Below are positions 54,236-64,000 of a stretch of DNA of 64,000 nt, piece by piece. Origin of the DNA: Brachypterus glaber (taxonomy: Eukaryota > Arthropoda > Insecta > Coleoptera > Kateretidae); the NCBI GenBank assembly GCA_958510825.1, contig OY294044.1, forward strand, positions 74,446,895 to 74,510,894, given 5' to 3'. The stretch's first letter is position 1; each line of letters opens with the position of its first letter. Position numbers and translations under genes: made by a program. Under the pieces are notes generated by a model. That model did not search any database and was not told where the DNA came from. It was given only the letters and a program-made list of their open reading frames with translations.

Positions 54236-55205
54236 TTTTATAATATAATTAATTTTCTGCAAATTTATAATAGCGCCTACAGGTAATACATATAATCGTG
54301 TCTGTTATAAATATAATCGTTTCCAATTTATTTTTAATATTATTAGTTATAGTGTCCCTTATAATCATAGACAAAATAAACAAATAGATTGATTTTTGAC
54401 CGTCTGCGCATACTTCTGCATCCCGACTAAATGCGTCCTCCATTTTGATTCCAATTGTCCAACATAAAGTAAAAAAATATATATTTTATGTTGGTAACAC
54501 TGTGTTGCGTTAGATAGGAATATTTTCTTTGTTAGAGATGTGTCTTTTCATTTCACTTCAGTAGTCAGTAAAAGTTTCTTTTTGTCGTTGTTTTGTTGCA
54601 ACAGTTTGTTATATATGTAAAAACTAAATCAATATGTTATACTACACAGATATTTATTTATTTTTACCAGTAATTTAAATATAAAAATATAATTCTTCGC
54701 ACACACATCTAACATATTCGTGCATTAGGTTAACATTTTTTTTTGAGTTTGTTTTCGAGGTTTTTCTGTTATTTTTTCTATGCGTTTGGTGTTTTGTGCT
54801 AGAAGGGTGAACATTTTATTTTATTATAGACTATATAATAGCGTTTTTGAACTTTTAAAGTCTTTCTGTGTTTTTTGTATATTTTATAGTGCTTTTTCAA
54901 AGAACTAGTAAAGTCTTTGCAATGACGTGTTTTATAAAAAGTTGTAGAAACATAAAACGACTGCTACCTGCAGACAGCAGTATCATATTTTTTAGGTAAG
55001 TTTGATTTTTTTTAATATAACATAAGAAAACATTAAAAAGTAAGGTTATGTCGTTTATTTATTTACATTTTACCCACTAATTTAAATTTTCCGGCTGATT
55101 TCTGACGTAACTTCCGATCAAAATGGAGGACTCGTAAATTTGTATATAACCTTGAGATGACAGCTCATCTATGTTCTTTGTCTATGCTTATAATATATAG
55201 TTTAA
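54236..55205. mobile_element. Diverged foldback region holding a THAP-like exon
   Basis: TTATAATCATAGACAAA (54358) and GTCCTCCATTTTGATTCC (54430) are inverted at 55110-55195 (GATCAAAATGGAGGAC, TTTGTCTATGCTTATAA), so the ends face each other across ~700 bp. A hairpin CCAACATAAA/TTTATGTTGG lies at 54460-54496, like one near the other THAP-like exon. Ends are not sharp and no target duplication was identified. Confidence 0.45.
54922..54995 (+). CDS. Second possible THAP-type first coding exon
   Basis: From the ATG at 54922 the frame reads MTCFIKSCRNIKRLLPADSS followed by IIFF, and meets AG then GTAAGT, a perfect splice donor at 54996. The early C-x4-C and hydrophobic IIFF before the intron parallel the exon at 27426 (C-x4-C, then FHLSF). 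THAP domains begin this way, but the C-x2-H half was not found downstream. It lies inside an inverted-repeat region, so a P-type transposase relic is conceivable. A chance short frame is the main alternative. Confidence 0.3.
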
Positions 55206-55817
55206 ATCACTTAAATTTGCCACTGTTACCAAATATCTTATAATGTATAGCGCAGAGCCCACTAATTTGTTTCCGTGTTACATAAAAAATATATATATTT
55301 TAAATAAGTTAAAAAATACTCCAAAAAATAACCCTTTTAGTTCTTAAACAGTATTAAAACTTAAAATTGTGACTCAACTTTTTCTTTTCATGTAGGAATA
55401 CCTAACATACCTAGGTATGTTAAAATGTTCCCAACTTATTTTAATGATAAATAATTTTGGATTTTTTTCATTTGGCGACATAGTGAAAAAGTAACCATCT
55501 GCAGATATCTGCTTTTAGTACTATTTTCAGGAGAGCATTTCAAAGTTTAATGTATTTTTAAACCCACTTTTTTTAAGAAGCCTTGCATATTTTCAATTTT
55601 TTGTTGTGTTCTTAGACATCGGTGTATTGTATAAAATGCGTAATTAGTTTATTCAGTGTAATCAGTGTAAATCAGCATAATCAGCGATCAGAACCTGGAA
55701 GAAATAGGACAAATGAAAAAATACAGGATCGCACGCGTATCAAAATGGGAATATAGTTGGTATTGTTTTATCTTAGTAACTAATGTTTACAAATATGTTT
55801 TATTACATAGTAGGTAA
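55206..55817. other. AT-rich spacer
   Basis: No coding or RNA signal recognised. Confidence 0.5.
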
Positions 55818-56053
55818 GGGGCTGTCCATATATTACGTAACGCTAATTGGCCAAAATTCATAATTTCATACCCTGTTTCTCGCGTTATTAAAGGCTGTAG
55901 AGATTTCATGTTTTGGCTACCCCCTTCAAATAGGGGGGTGTTAGGGGGGGTAGCCAAAATATAAACTCCCTACAGCCTTTAATAACGCGAGAACCGGGGT
56001 GTGAAGTGTATGAATTTTGGTCAATTTGCGTTACGTCATATATGGACAGCCCC
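55818..56053. mobile_element. 236-bp Harbinger-like MITE, TAA-flanked
   Basis: Ends GGGGCTGTCCATATATTACG and the inverse of GGGGCTGTCCATATATGACG, with TAA on both sides. TAA/TWA 3-bp targets are typical of PIF/Harbinger. The arms cover nearly the whole element (CCAAAATTCATA, TCGCGTTATTAAAGGCTGTA, TTTTGGCTACCCCC). Confidence 0.8.
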
Positions 56054-56516
56054 TAATATATTTGAGAAAAATGCTAACTTTTAGAATGAAAGATAGATTT
56101 TTTATTAAACTATAATTTAACAACATTGTTTTTATTTTATTCATCGCTTGTTTTAATTAAAAAAAGTACCTAATGTAACAATAAAACTAAGGCAATTTGT
56201 ATAATAACTTTACTAAATATCGACGAAAAATAATAAAAACAGTGACAAAAAAGATGATTTTTTGTAAAGAAAAAAGTTAAACATCTCGAACCGATGTGTC
56301 TAAAAAAATTCGTACGACTTACAGCGCATCCAAGTATCCTGTTAAAATACCATATAGATTCCTATAAGAGAATCCATACGATTCTTTTTGATTTTTCCAT
56401 ATATAATACTATAGAAAACGATAGAATCATTTTCTGCCATATGGTCAACGATATATCTACGTACAGCACACCAAAAGTATACTTTATATATAAACGATTA
56501 CGTAATATTTGATCAA
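56054..56516. other. AT-rich spacer
   Basis: A 72-codon frame at 56294-56512 has no recognisable domain. Nothing else seen. Confidence 0.5.
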
Positions 56517-56972
56517 CCCCTTGACGCACCACTTTTTTTCGGAAGAGTGGTTAATTTTTCGCCAATCCGGCAAAATATAAGTCGCTCGAGTTAATTTGGG
56601 TAAGCGGAAAAAAACCAACCTACTGAACGAGTTAACTTGGTTAAGTGCTTTAAGGGGTTAAAGTAACCGCGGGTAAGGGAACGTTTAAGTATTACTTAAC
56701 GCAAATTGTACCAAAATTCATAAACTTCATACCCCGATTCTCGCGTTATTACAGATTACAGAGATTTCATATTTTGGCTATCCCTGTAATTGGGGGTGTG
56801 TTAGGGGGGTAGCCAAAATATGAAATCTCTACAGCCTTAAATAATGCAAGAAACGGGGTATGAAGTGTGTGAATTTTGGTACAATTTGCGTCACGTAATA
56901 CTTGAACGTTCCCTAAGCGGAAAATAGCCAACCTACTGTAAACGAGTAAACTTGAGTGAGTGCGTTAAGGGG
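56517..56972. mobile_element. piggyBac-like MITE with a second MITE inside
   Basis: The left end CCCCTTGACGCACC and the inverse of the right end (CCCCTTAACGCAC) match, flanked by TCAA (56513-56516) and TTAA (56973-56976), consistent with a TTAA target with one change. An internal segment GCGGAAAAAAACCAACCTAC...AAGGGGTTAA near 56600-56660 repeats the right end (56917-56976), so it has a duplicated right terminus. The Harbinger-like MITE at 56677 is inserted between them. Confidence 0.6.
56677..56913. mobile_element. 237-bp Harbinger-like MITE, related to 55818 but with different tips
   Basis: Ends GGGAACGTTTAAGTATTACT and the inverse of GGGAACGTTCAAGTATTACG, flanked by TAA. Inside, CCAAAATTCATA, TCTCGCGTTATTA and TTTTGGCTA blocks match the element at 55818, but the outermost ~15 bp differ. 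It is nested in the piggyBac-like MITE. Confidence 0.8.
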
Positions 56973-56976
56973 TTAA

Positions 56977-57585
56977 TATTAAATTTTAAAAATACAAAAT
57001 TAAATCCTTATCCACATTACCAGATACATTTTTAATAACGCTGTAAAAGTATACAAACAGTTTTATAACAATTTATAGCAAACTTGTTGCAATAATAATT
57101 CAATTAACAGAATATTATAGAATTCCAATAATTTTAAACCCGGTACTGGTATATACTATCAATGCCCTATTTATTCCTGGGTCTGGTAATCACTTAATTT
57201 TTTATCACACAAAGAATTTCTTTGTGTAAATAACTTGGTTGTGAAGAGTGTACCATGTAACACGCAGCCATTACCAATCTTTATGGCTTGTTTTATCTGA
57301 GATAAGTGTATTACATTACGAAAAAGGACCAGTGAAAATGTAAATGTATACTACCAAGACAGAAAATGTATACTACAATAAATTTATCTTCTAAAAATAA
57401 GTTTATAGATAGGAGAGCTGATTAAAATTTATAAACTGGCCTTGTGATTATGTATTTGCTTTATTTAATGGTATATTCTTTACATTCGGGGGTGCTCCGA
57501 AGCGATTTTCTTGGGGGGAGGGGGAGAAAAAATTTCCCAACTTCTGATTAATAAATTCCCAACTAAAAAAACCCTCAAAAAACTT
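56977..57585. other. AT-rich spacer
   Basis: Nothing recognised except a diverged copy of the TCTTCACGGCTTGTT motif (TCTTTATGGCTTGTT) at 57278-57292. Confidence 0.5.
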
Positions 57586-57589
57586 TTGC

Positions 57590-57775
57590 CGCCCAAAAAA
57601 TACCCTCAAGAAAAACAGCTTTGTCTCTGACGGTTTCTACCAAACTTAACGCCACTGCAAAAAAAAATTGGCGCTCAAAAAATACCCTCAAGAAAAAAAG
57701 GTTTGTCCCTCACGGTTTGTACAAAATTTGGCGCCTCTCCAAAAAAGATTGGCGCCCAAAAAAAAAGTCCAAATT
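57590..57775. repeat. ~82-bp tandem repeat, about two units
   Basis: AAAAATACCCTCAAGAAAAA recurs at 57596 and 57678, each followed by TTTGTC and ACGGTTT, then GGCGC(C/T)CAAAAAA. A degenerate half unit precedes them. Confidence 0.65.
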
Positions 57776-58550
57776 CCACACTCCCTAAAATTCCTAACTT
57801 TTATTAACTGAAAAAATACCCAATTTATAACTCAATTTTCCCAAATTTATAAAATTGGTTGAGTTGTGGGATATAGGCCAAAAAGAAAACAACGCCAAAA
57901 ACTTTGTTAACTAAACCGACAGTTTCGTTTATTCTTTGTACACATCCTTAGGGTTGACTAAAATAGGAAAATTACGTAATAAGTACACTTAAAAATAAAT
58001 GTAAATAGTACACATCTCACATATATAAATACATATATACACGAAACTTTCCCAAATAAAATTAATAGATGTACTTACTTATAGCGTAAAAGGCATTTTA
58101 GTCATAGACTTTTTGAATGGTAACATATAGTCAAATATAGACCATATAAGAACAAAGAAAAATATAAACAAACATTTAAAAAACGCCACCCACTACGCTA
58201 AAATCAGTTTTGACTGACACAGTACTGTGTGTGTCCGATCTGATATATTTTTAAAATGTTTGTTTACCTTTTAACACACATTTATGGTAGAATTCGTAAA
58301 CTTTAGTGTCAAGGGCAACTTTGGCGGATTTTCGGCACAGTTTGGAAACATCCGATCACAAAATCCTTGTGGTCCTGTGTAATTAGTACAAATATAGCTA
58401 CAAAAATCAGTAATTAGTTTTTAAAAGGTAAACTATTGTTGGCCTGTGCAATATACCACATTTTTGCTAATGACTACAGTAGTTAATACCTAAAAAAACT
58501 CTCTGTAGGATATATTTACAGTTTATCATGATAATATCCTTATATTAGTC
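57776..58550. other. AT-rich spacer
   Basis: No gene, RNA or clear repeat recognised. Confidence 0.45.
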
Positions 58551-58960
58551 TCCATTGTTTCAATTGTGTGCAAAATGTCATACTGTGAAGATTAACGAAG
58601 GTGCATTCTGGGTTTTCAGCAATTTAGACAGCGGACATCATAACGGAAAGTCATGTATGCATAAACCGTGTCCACAGAATATCCTTTACTTATCCTTCTT
58701 CGCCGCAGGACGTTCCTGCGAAATTACAGGATATGATGAATTAATGACTCTACCAGATTGTTTGGTTTCCAGGACCTTATAGGATTTGAACGTTGTAAAT
58801 TCGTAAATAATTTGGGGATTTGGGATTTGCTTAGGTTCTGTGTAAATTGTTTGGTAAAATAGGGATGTTTGATGTTAAATTACACAGTATTTCAGTTGCG
58901 ATGGTAAAGTGTTGGGTTAACATTTACTTATAGGTATAAAATGTTAGTTCATGAGGACAG
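58550..58960. repeat. Diverged dispersed repeat, copy 1
   Basis: GGACCTTATAGGATTTGAAC (58773), GGTTCTGTGTA (58834) and TAGGGATGTTTGATGTTAAA (58859) match 63472-63610 at moderate identity. A 75-codon frame at 58555-58782 with several Cys and His residues overlaps it; I do not recognise a domain and leave it uncalled. Confidence 0.5.
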
Positions 58961-59337
58961 GAAATCTTTAATTACATACCGAGGTGGAAAATATTTAATT
59001 TCCTGAGGGAAAGTTAGCTGGCCAAGTGGCGTAGCCCCGCGGTTTGCTAAATCCCGAAGGAAAAATAAAATGTTCCGGCGAAGTTTGTGAAATATTTTAT
59101 TCACAACTATACCTATTTTCTCACAATTGTGTATTTAAGTTTTCACAGCCAAACTGACACCATATTTAAATTTATAAGCATTGATGGAGTAAGTTACACA
59201 TTTTTGCTTTACGAAAATAAAAAATACTTTTATTTAATATTCACAGTTTTTAAACATAAAAATATATTAAATATATTGAATATATTCATTCGACAAATAA
59301 TAAATATTTGTCTAAAAAAGTATAAAATAAAGTTATA
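58961..59337. other. AT-rich spacer
   Basis: No recognisable feature; an 87-codon frame at 59087-59350 runs into the MITE end and is not a gene. Confidence 0.45.
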
Positions 59338-60054
59338 CAGTGCGGTCTAAAAGTCACCCCCCCCCCTTTAACTTTTGAACGAGTTGAGATATCGACTTCA
59401 AATTTAGAACTCTTAAATAAGACAACTTAAACTATCTTTTAGCATATATTTGATATTTTCAGCTCTTAAAATGTGGGCAGTGGGGAAAGGGGGGATTTTT
59501 TTTTAAATGGAAAGGGGAGTCGTGTGATACATCATTTTAAAGCTTATAAAATTCTCTATTTAAACTAACATTTTTAAATTCTTTAAAAATGTTTTTTAAG
59601 GTTTTGATTTTACAATTTTTTGTACTAAAACATTCGATTTTTTAAGTTTTTTTTTATAAATTTTTATTTATGTCAACTAAAATTAGTTTAAAAGTATAAT
59701 TAAAATTTTTTTTATGATGAAATTATGCATTTTTAAAAAATTATTTGTTTTTTAGAGGAATTTTGACATTAATACCCATTTTCAACCCCATTTAAAACCC
59801 AATTTTTTTTTTTTAATTTTAAAATATGGAGTTAAATGGAAAATTTTATAAGCTTTAAAATGATGTATTACACGACCCCCCTTTCCATTTAAAAAAATGT
59901 GCCCCCATGCCCCCCTACCCACATTTTTAGAGCTGAAAGTATTAAATATATGCTAAAAGATAGTTTAAATTGTCTTATTTAAAAGTTCCAAATTTGAAGT
60001 CGATTACTCAACTGGTTCAAAAGTTAAGAGGGGGGTGACTGTTGGACCGCTCTG
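59338..60054. mobile_element. 0.7-kb palindromic MITE (CAGTGCGGTCC family), copy 3
   Basis: The left end CAGTGCGGTCTAAAAGTCAC and the inverse of the right end (CAGAGCGGTCCAACAGTCAC) each carry one change from the family. TA is on both sides (59336-59337, 60055-60056). Inner arms match copies 1 and 2. Confidence 0.85.
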
Positions 60055-61149
60055 TATATTAACTTCATTAAATTACCAGCAGAACAAGCACTTATCAGTG
60101 ATATTTCGGAAATGACAAATAAATTGGTTGTAAATTTAATATATTTTAGAAATACGAAAATATTGTAATTTAAATGTGTATCTGACGTAATTTTATAAAA
60201 ATAAGTACTTAAAACTATTTTGTCTATAACATTTTAATACATTTTAGTTTTTGATATATCAATGTGAAGTTAGTCACAAGATAGTTCCCGACCAAGGGAT
60301 CAAAATTTGTTGTTTCTAACTTTTTAGTTAGCAGAAGTTAACAATAATCGATTTTTCAACTTTTACGTATGTATGTAATTATGTATGTATGTTATTTCTA
60401 AATGATTGTGAACAAAATATTAATTAAATATTTCATCAATCTGTTTTTTAATCATCGTACAGAATAGTTTTTGTAGACTGAACAGTTTCGGGCTGTAGGC
60501 TGACTTATAAAATAAGACATGAAATTGACTTCACTTTTACTGTATTTTTGGACCATTTACTTTTGTTTTTTCTTTTGTGCCTTTATCTGATTGTTTTTCT
60601 GGCCGCAACATTATCAGCAAATTATTAAAACAAAAATTAATTGAAATTAATTATACCTATGATTAAAATTTTATTAGGATCAAAATTAGCATCCAATTAA
60701 AAATTTAACAAGATATTAGAATCAGGATCTTGATCAGAATTTATTAAAATGCCTATATCTCGGAAACTAATTGTCCTACGATAAAAATGATATGTTTTGG
60801 TAGAGAATTAAACATTATTTTTATTTATGCAAAAAAAATGTCCTACTGTAAATAATAAATGAGATATCACTAAAAATTATGGTTTTTGTCCATTTTACCC
60901 CCTTGCTAATATTAATGACGCAAATAGAAAAGGTACTGAATCGTTTGGTGAAAGAATTTTTCAAATCGGACACTCCTTTGAACTCCTAAGCCCCACCCGG
61001 ATTTATACCAATAAGAGTCCCATGCAAGAACTATGGATAAGAAACATATGTTTCAAATTGGAATTTATAGCTGAAAGCGTTATCGAGATATCGTCTAATT
61101 TTTTTTTTAAGCAAGACTTTCCTTGGTAAAAGCGAAATCACAAATCAAA
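60055..61149. other. AT-rich spacer with a hammerhead-locus homologue
   Basis: Minus strand 60420-60505 matches the 3' half of the hammerhead locus at 3175-3260: AGCCCGAAACTG, CAGTCTAC, TACGATGATTA and ATTGATG. The first core box and stem II 5' strand are altered (CAGCCTACAGCCC instead of the CTGAAGAGGGC arrangement), so this copy should be inactive. No gene is seen. Confidence 0.5.
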
Positions 61150-61330
61150 TGCAGAAAAAGCTCCTTATTATACTATTAATTCGTCTGTCTGTCCCTATGT
61201 TCGTCCGTTGTCACGATTTTTTTGAAAACACAATAACTCCAGAAGAAATCAAGTTCTTTGAGATTTTTTTTTTTTTTGATAATCCCCCAAAAACAGAAAA
61301 GTTCTTGAAGGCTTAACTTAAAAAAGAAAT
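61150..61330. repeat. Inverse copy of the GACA-rich repeat at 38870
   Basis: CGTCTGTCTGTCC, TGTCACGATTTTTTTG and AACTCCAGAAGAAATC parallel the 38870-39165 repeat in the opposite orientation. A/T homopolymer-rich sequence follows to 61520. Confidence 0.5.
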
Positions 61331-61556
61331 GAAAAAAAAAAAACACATTTTAATTATTTTTTTTTTAATTTTCCTTTTTCAAAAAAATAAATTATTTTAA
61401 TTTTTTTTAATTTGAATATTTTTTTGTATTTTTTTTTTTTTCATTTTTTTTTGTTTTTTTTATAAGTTTAAAAATATATTGAAAAAAAAATTATTTTTTT
61501 TTCAAAAATAAAACATTTAAAAAAAATACAATATGCCATCCACCGTAAATAGTATA

Positions 61557-63214
61557 CAGGGTTATTCATTTAATTGGTACAGTACCTTTATCTTTTTTGT
61601 GTGATAGATAGAGATATGCAAACTTTTATCTAAGGGCATATTCTACCTGTTGGTGTAATTTTTTGAACACTGGCACTTCCGGTTTCACCGGAATTAACCC
61701 TAACTTTGTTTTTTTAATTATTATGTATGTTTTAGGATTGTTTGATTAAGGACACAATTTGGAGAAAAAGCTCAAATATAACTACTACTTTAAAATGAAT
61801 AGTTTTGGATATATTTAAGAAAGTAATATAAATTTCTCCATGTGTTTTTGTCAATAATACCCCTCTAACTGTTTTATTTGAGGAGGAAAGCATATGATTC
61901 TTTGAGAAAAGTTTTATATTCAATTATGTTTTAAAAAACTACGTATTTTACCAAACTCTACCACGGTTTTGCTGGAAAAAACTATAACTCTGACATTTTG
62001 AATACAGTGACCCATTTTTTTTTAGTACTTCTAAATAGAGAATATAAATATAAAAATAAATTTAAACATAATCATTCTAAAATTAATAGTTTTCGAGTTA
62101 ATTAACAAAAACCGTTTTTGTAAATTTTATATTTAGGAGGCCATGGCTTAAGTCTTTATTTTATCTTTTCGTTTGATTCGTATGAAACAAATATGATATT
62201 ATCGCCACTAGTGGGTGAAGGATTAACGGATTGGTCCTAACCAGGTATAATTTGGTAGGTCTCGGTAAAAACAAATAATATGTTAAGGGTTCTTTTTAAA
62301 TTTATTTGAAGATTTTGATATAATTTGTTTTAATAATTAATGTCATTGCCGAAAATTCGCAAACTTTATTTCCTACCAAGCTACGTATTTATAAAATGTG
62401 AAGGAGTTCTAGGATAATATTAATAAACTATTTTTTTTTTTTTGATTAACTTAAAAAGTATAAGTGTTGGAATGGTATTTTTATTTGACTTTGACTTTTT
62501 TAATATAATTCTTTATTTTATAATACGGGATTATTAAGAAAATCAAAGTTAGAAGTATTTCCGGTGAAACCGGAAGCGACAGTGTTTACTAAATCGGATA
62601 ATTAGGTAAATTATATCCAAAGATAAAACATTTCATCAATAAGCTTGTGTCTATCTCTTCAAAGAAAAATGTTATAATGATATTACTAACGATCATGTAC
62701 ATAATTGTGTTTTTTTAATAACTCTTAAACTATTAATTTTGGAATGGCAGTTGTATTTAAGTTTTTTCGCAGAACTGTATCAATTATTAAATGAGATTAA
62801 AATATACAGGGTATCCCATTTAAAAAAACAATATTAGGGTTATTTCCAACGAACTAATAAGTCTTCTCTCTAGAATACGCATACCGTTAATATAAAGTAT
62901 CTACAACATCTCGGTTTGTTTGATAACAAATAGTAGATATATTCAGGCCTGAAACAATAACAGTTACCAGTAACTGTTATTGTTGTCTCTGTTAGAACAA
63001 AGCTGTGCGAGTAAGACAGACAAATGAATATGTTAGCTACGTTTTTGTCAGTTTTTACAAATGAAATGCCTATTCTAGAGAAAAGAGTTATTAGTTCGTT
63101 GGTTATTTCCGGAAGTGATAGCAGGTAGATTATGTTCTTTATTCAAAGAAGCATATCTCTATCTTACCACACAAAACAGATAAAGGTACTGTAACATTTA
63201 AAAGAATAACCCTG
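61557..63214. mobile_element. 1.66-kb foldback element, TA-flanked
   Basis: The left end CAGGGTTATTCATTTAATTG and the inverse of the right end (CAGGGTTATTCTTTTAAATG) are flanked by TA (61555-61556, 63215-63216). Arms go on through TACAGTACCTTTATCT and ATAGAGATATGC. Inside are CACTTCCGGTTTCACCGGAA (61676) and its inverse (62556). An internal inverted repeat around CCAACGAACTAATAA (62839 and 63090) and a 30-bp palindrome ACAATAACAGTTAC-CA-inverse (62954-62983) follow. It is mariner-like by TA target and CAGGGT ends, and non-coding. Confidence 0.75.
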
Positions 63215-63460
63215 TATAATGCGTAGCATTAAATATCTTTACGGCTTGTTGTTGTTATATGCATAGAAAGCTCCTGTAAAATTAAAAATATTGCTTTACT
63301 GCTAAAAGCTTGTTGGCATTATAACTAAAGCCGTTAACATGTTATCAAGGTCTATACTTTGTATTTTTAATAGACGTTACTCTAAAAAACTTAAAAACAT
63401 AGAACTATCCTTTGCCTGGATACGTTTTTGCGAGTTTATTGGATACATTTCAGATTATGT
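63215..63460. other. Spacer starting with a dispersed ~40-bp motif
   Basis: TATAATGCGTAGCATTAAAT followed by ATCTTTACGGCTTGTT (63216-63250) is one of four copies of a motif also at 16853, 44808 and 57260. No gene is seen. Confidence 0.45.
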
Positions 63461-63660
63461 TTTGGTTTCAAGGACCTTACAGGATTTGAACATTATAAAA
63501 GTGTAAAATTTATATGTAAAATTTACATTTTTACATTGTAAATAGTTCGGGATTTATTTAGGTTCTTTGTAGATATTGTAGTAAAATAGGGGCGTTTGAT
63601 GTTAAATTCCGCTGGTAAAAGCATCAGGTAAACATTCACTTAAAGGAACAAACCGTTAGT
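63461..63660. repeat. Diverged dispersed repeat, copy 2
   Basis: GGACCTTACAGGATTTGAAC (63472) and AGGGGCGTTTGATGTTAAA (63590) match the repeat at 58770-58890, with a ~30-bp AT-rich expansion in between. Confidence 0.5.
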
Positions 63661-64000
63661 TTGATGAGGTTTCCAATTCTTTTAATAGTCTATTAGGTTT
63701 AGTTAATTTTATTACAATAGCCAACTTATACAGGCCAATATAATTAAAAGTCAGAGTGGGATTCTTTCCTTGAATGAAACGAAATCATCTCACTTTGACT
63801 TCATAGCGCGTAAAGGAGAATCAAAAACAAAAAAAAAATAAAATAAAATAATATATATATAATTCCCTTTTTGCGAAAAACTAAATCTACGCCGCTAAAA
63901 TAATGTTTCGTATTTTAAGCTTTTGGTGGGGTTGAACATGTTTAGCATAAAAAATGTAGTTTATCTTCAAGTAAGGCTAAATTCAGTTTTTTAAATACAG
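63661..64000. other. AT-rich end of window
   Basis: No recognisable feature; runs off the window end. Confidence 0.45.

Noticed and set aside
58555..58782. Cys-rich small secreted or zinc protein
   Set aside because: Several Cys and His residues but no recognisable spacing; the region overlaps a dispersed repeat and starts on a non-ATG codon.

Overview
The window reads as AT-rich nuclear DNA of an arthropod, most likely an insect. Intron-scale AT-rich spacers, eukaryotic splice-site look-alikes, tRNA-derived SINEs, Jockey/CR1-type LINEs, and mariner, piggyBac and many short inverted-repeat DNA transposons all point that way. No complete host gene can be recognised. The coding content is transposon coding sequence, mostly broken, plus a few short exon-like pieces. 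Species cannot be told from the sequence.

Layout. 1-3.3 kb: AT-rich DNA, a 1.5-kb foldback element (1550-3084), then a sequence matching a minimal type I hammerhead ribozyme (3145-3209). 3.46-8.13 kb: an array of about 135-bp units inside a near-perfect 2,165-bp tandem duplication. 8.6-9.6 kb: an inverted-repeat element filled with minisatellites. 9.7-11.4 kb: a foldback with tRNA-like arms, a LINE 3' end and a SINE. 12.5-14.6 kb: two clusters of degenerate tandem/inverted repeats. 15-21 kb: two CACTA-ended elements, a LINE 3' fragment and the first of three copies of a 0.7-kb palindromic MITE. 22.3-25.5 kb: a dead mariner transposase, a 472-bp tandem duplication and two opposed LINE fragments. 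25.8-30.1 kb: a duplicated repeat; one copy carries a piggyBac-type insertion and a further ~780-bp segment with a THAP-like exon, the other copy keeps the empty piggyBac site. Between the copies lies an acidic first coding exon on the minus strand. 31.6-35.3 kb: second MITE copy, a SINE with a different tRNA head, a LINE fragment, a long palindrome holding a MITE, and a second hammerhead-like motif. 35.4-37.8 kb: a 5'-truncated LINE inserted in a SINE tail. 39-44.2 kb: MITEs, a SINE, a nested 2.3-kb palindrome, and an inverted-repeat element carrying a gene fragment. 45.5-49.8 kb: the best-preserved LINE, with ORF1, endonuclease and reverse transcriptase. 49.8-52 kb: a repeated 12-mer cluster and a tandem-repeat-ended element. 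54.2-64 kb: a foldback with a second THAP-like exon, nested Harbinger-like and piggyBac-like MITEs, the third 0.7-kb MITE copy and a 1.66-kb foldback.

How the parts work together. There is no pathway here; the interactions are between parasites. The LINEs (endonuclease plus reverse transcriptase) are the kind of machinery that mobilises SINEs, and mariner, piggyBac and Harbinger transposases would act in trans on the many ends seen here. Nested insertions with intact target duplications (SINE then LINE; palindrome then MITE; piggyBac-like MITE then Harbinger-like MITE; repeat then piggyBac with an empty-site sister copy) allow relative dating. The most unusual signal is the hammerhead ribozyme motif at 3145-3209, whose core, all three stems and cleavage site match the consensus by eye.
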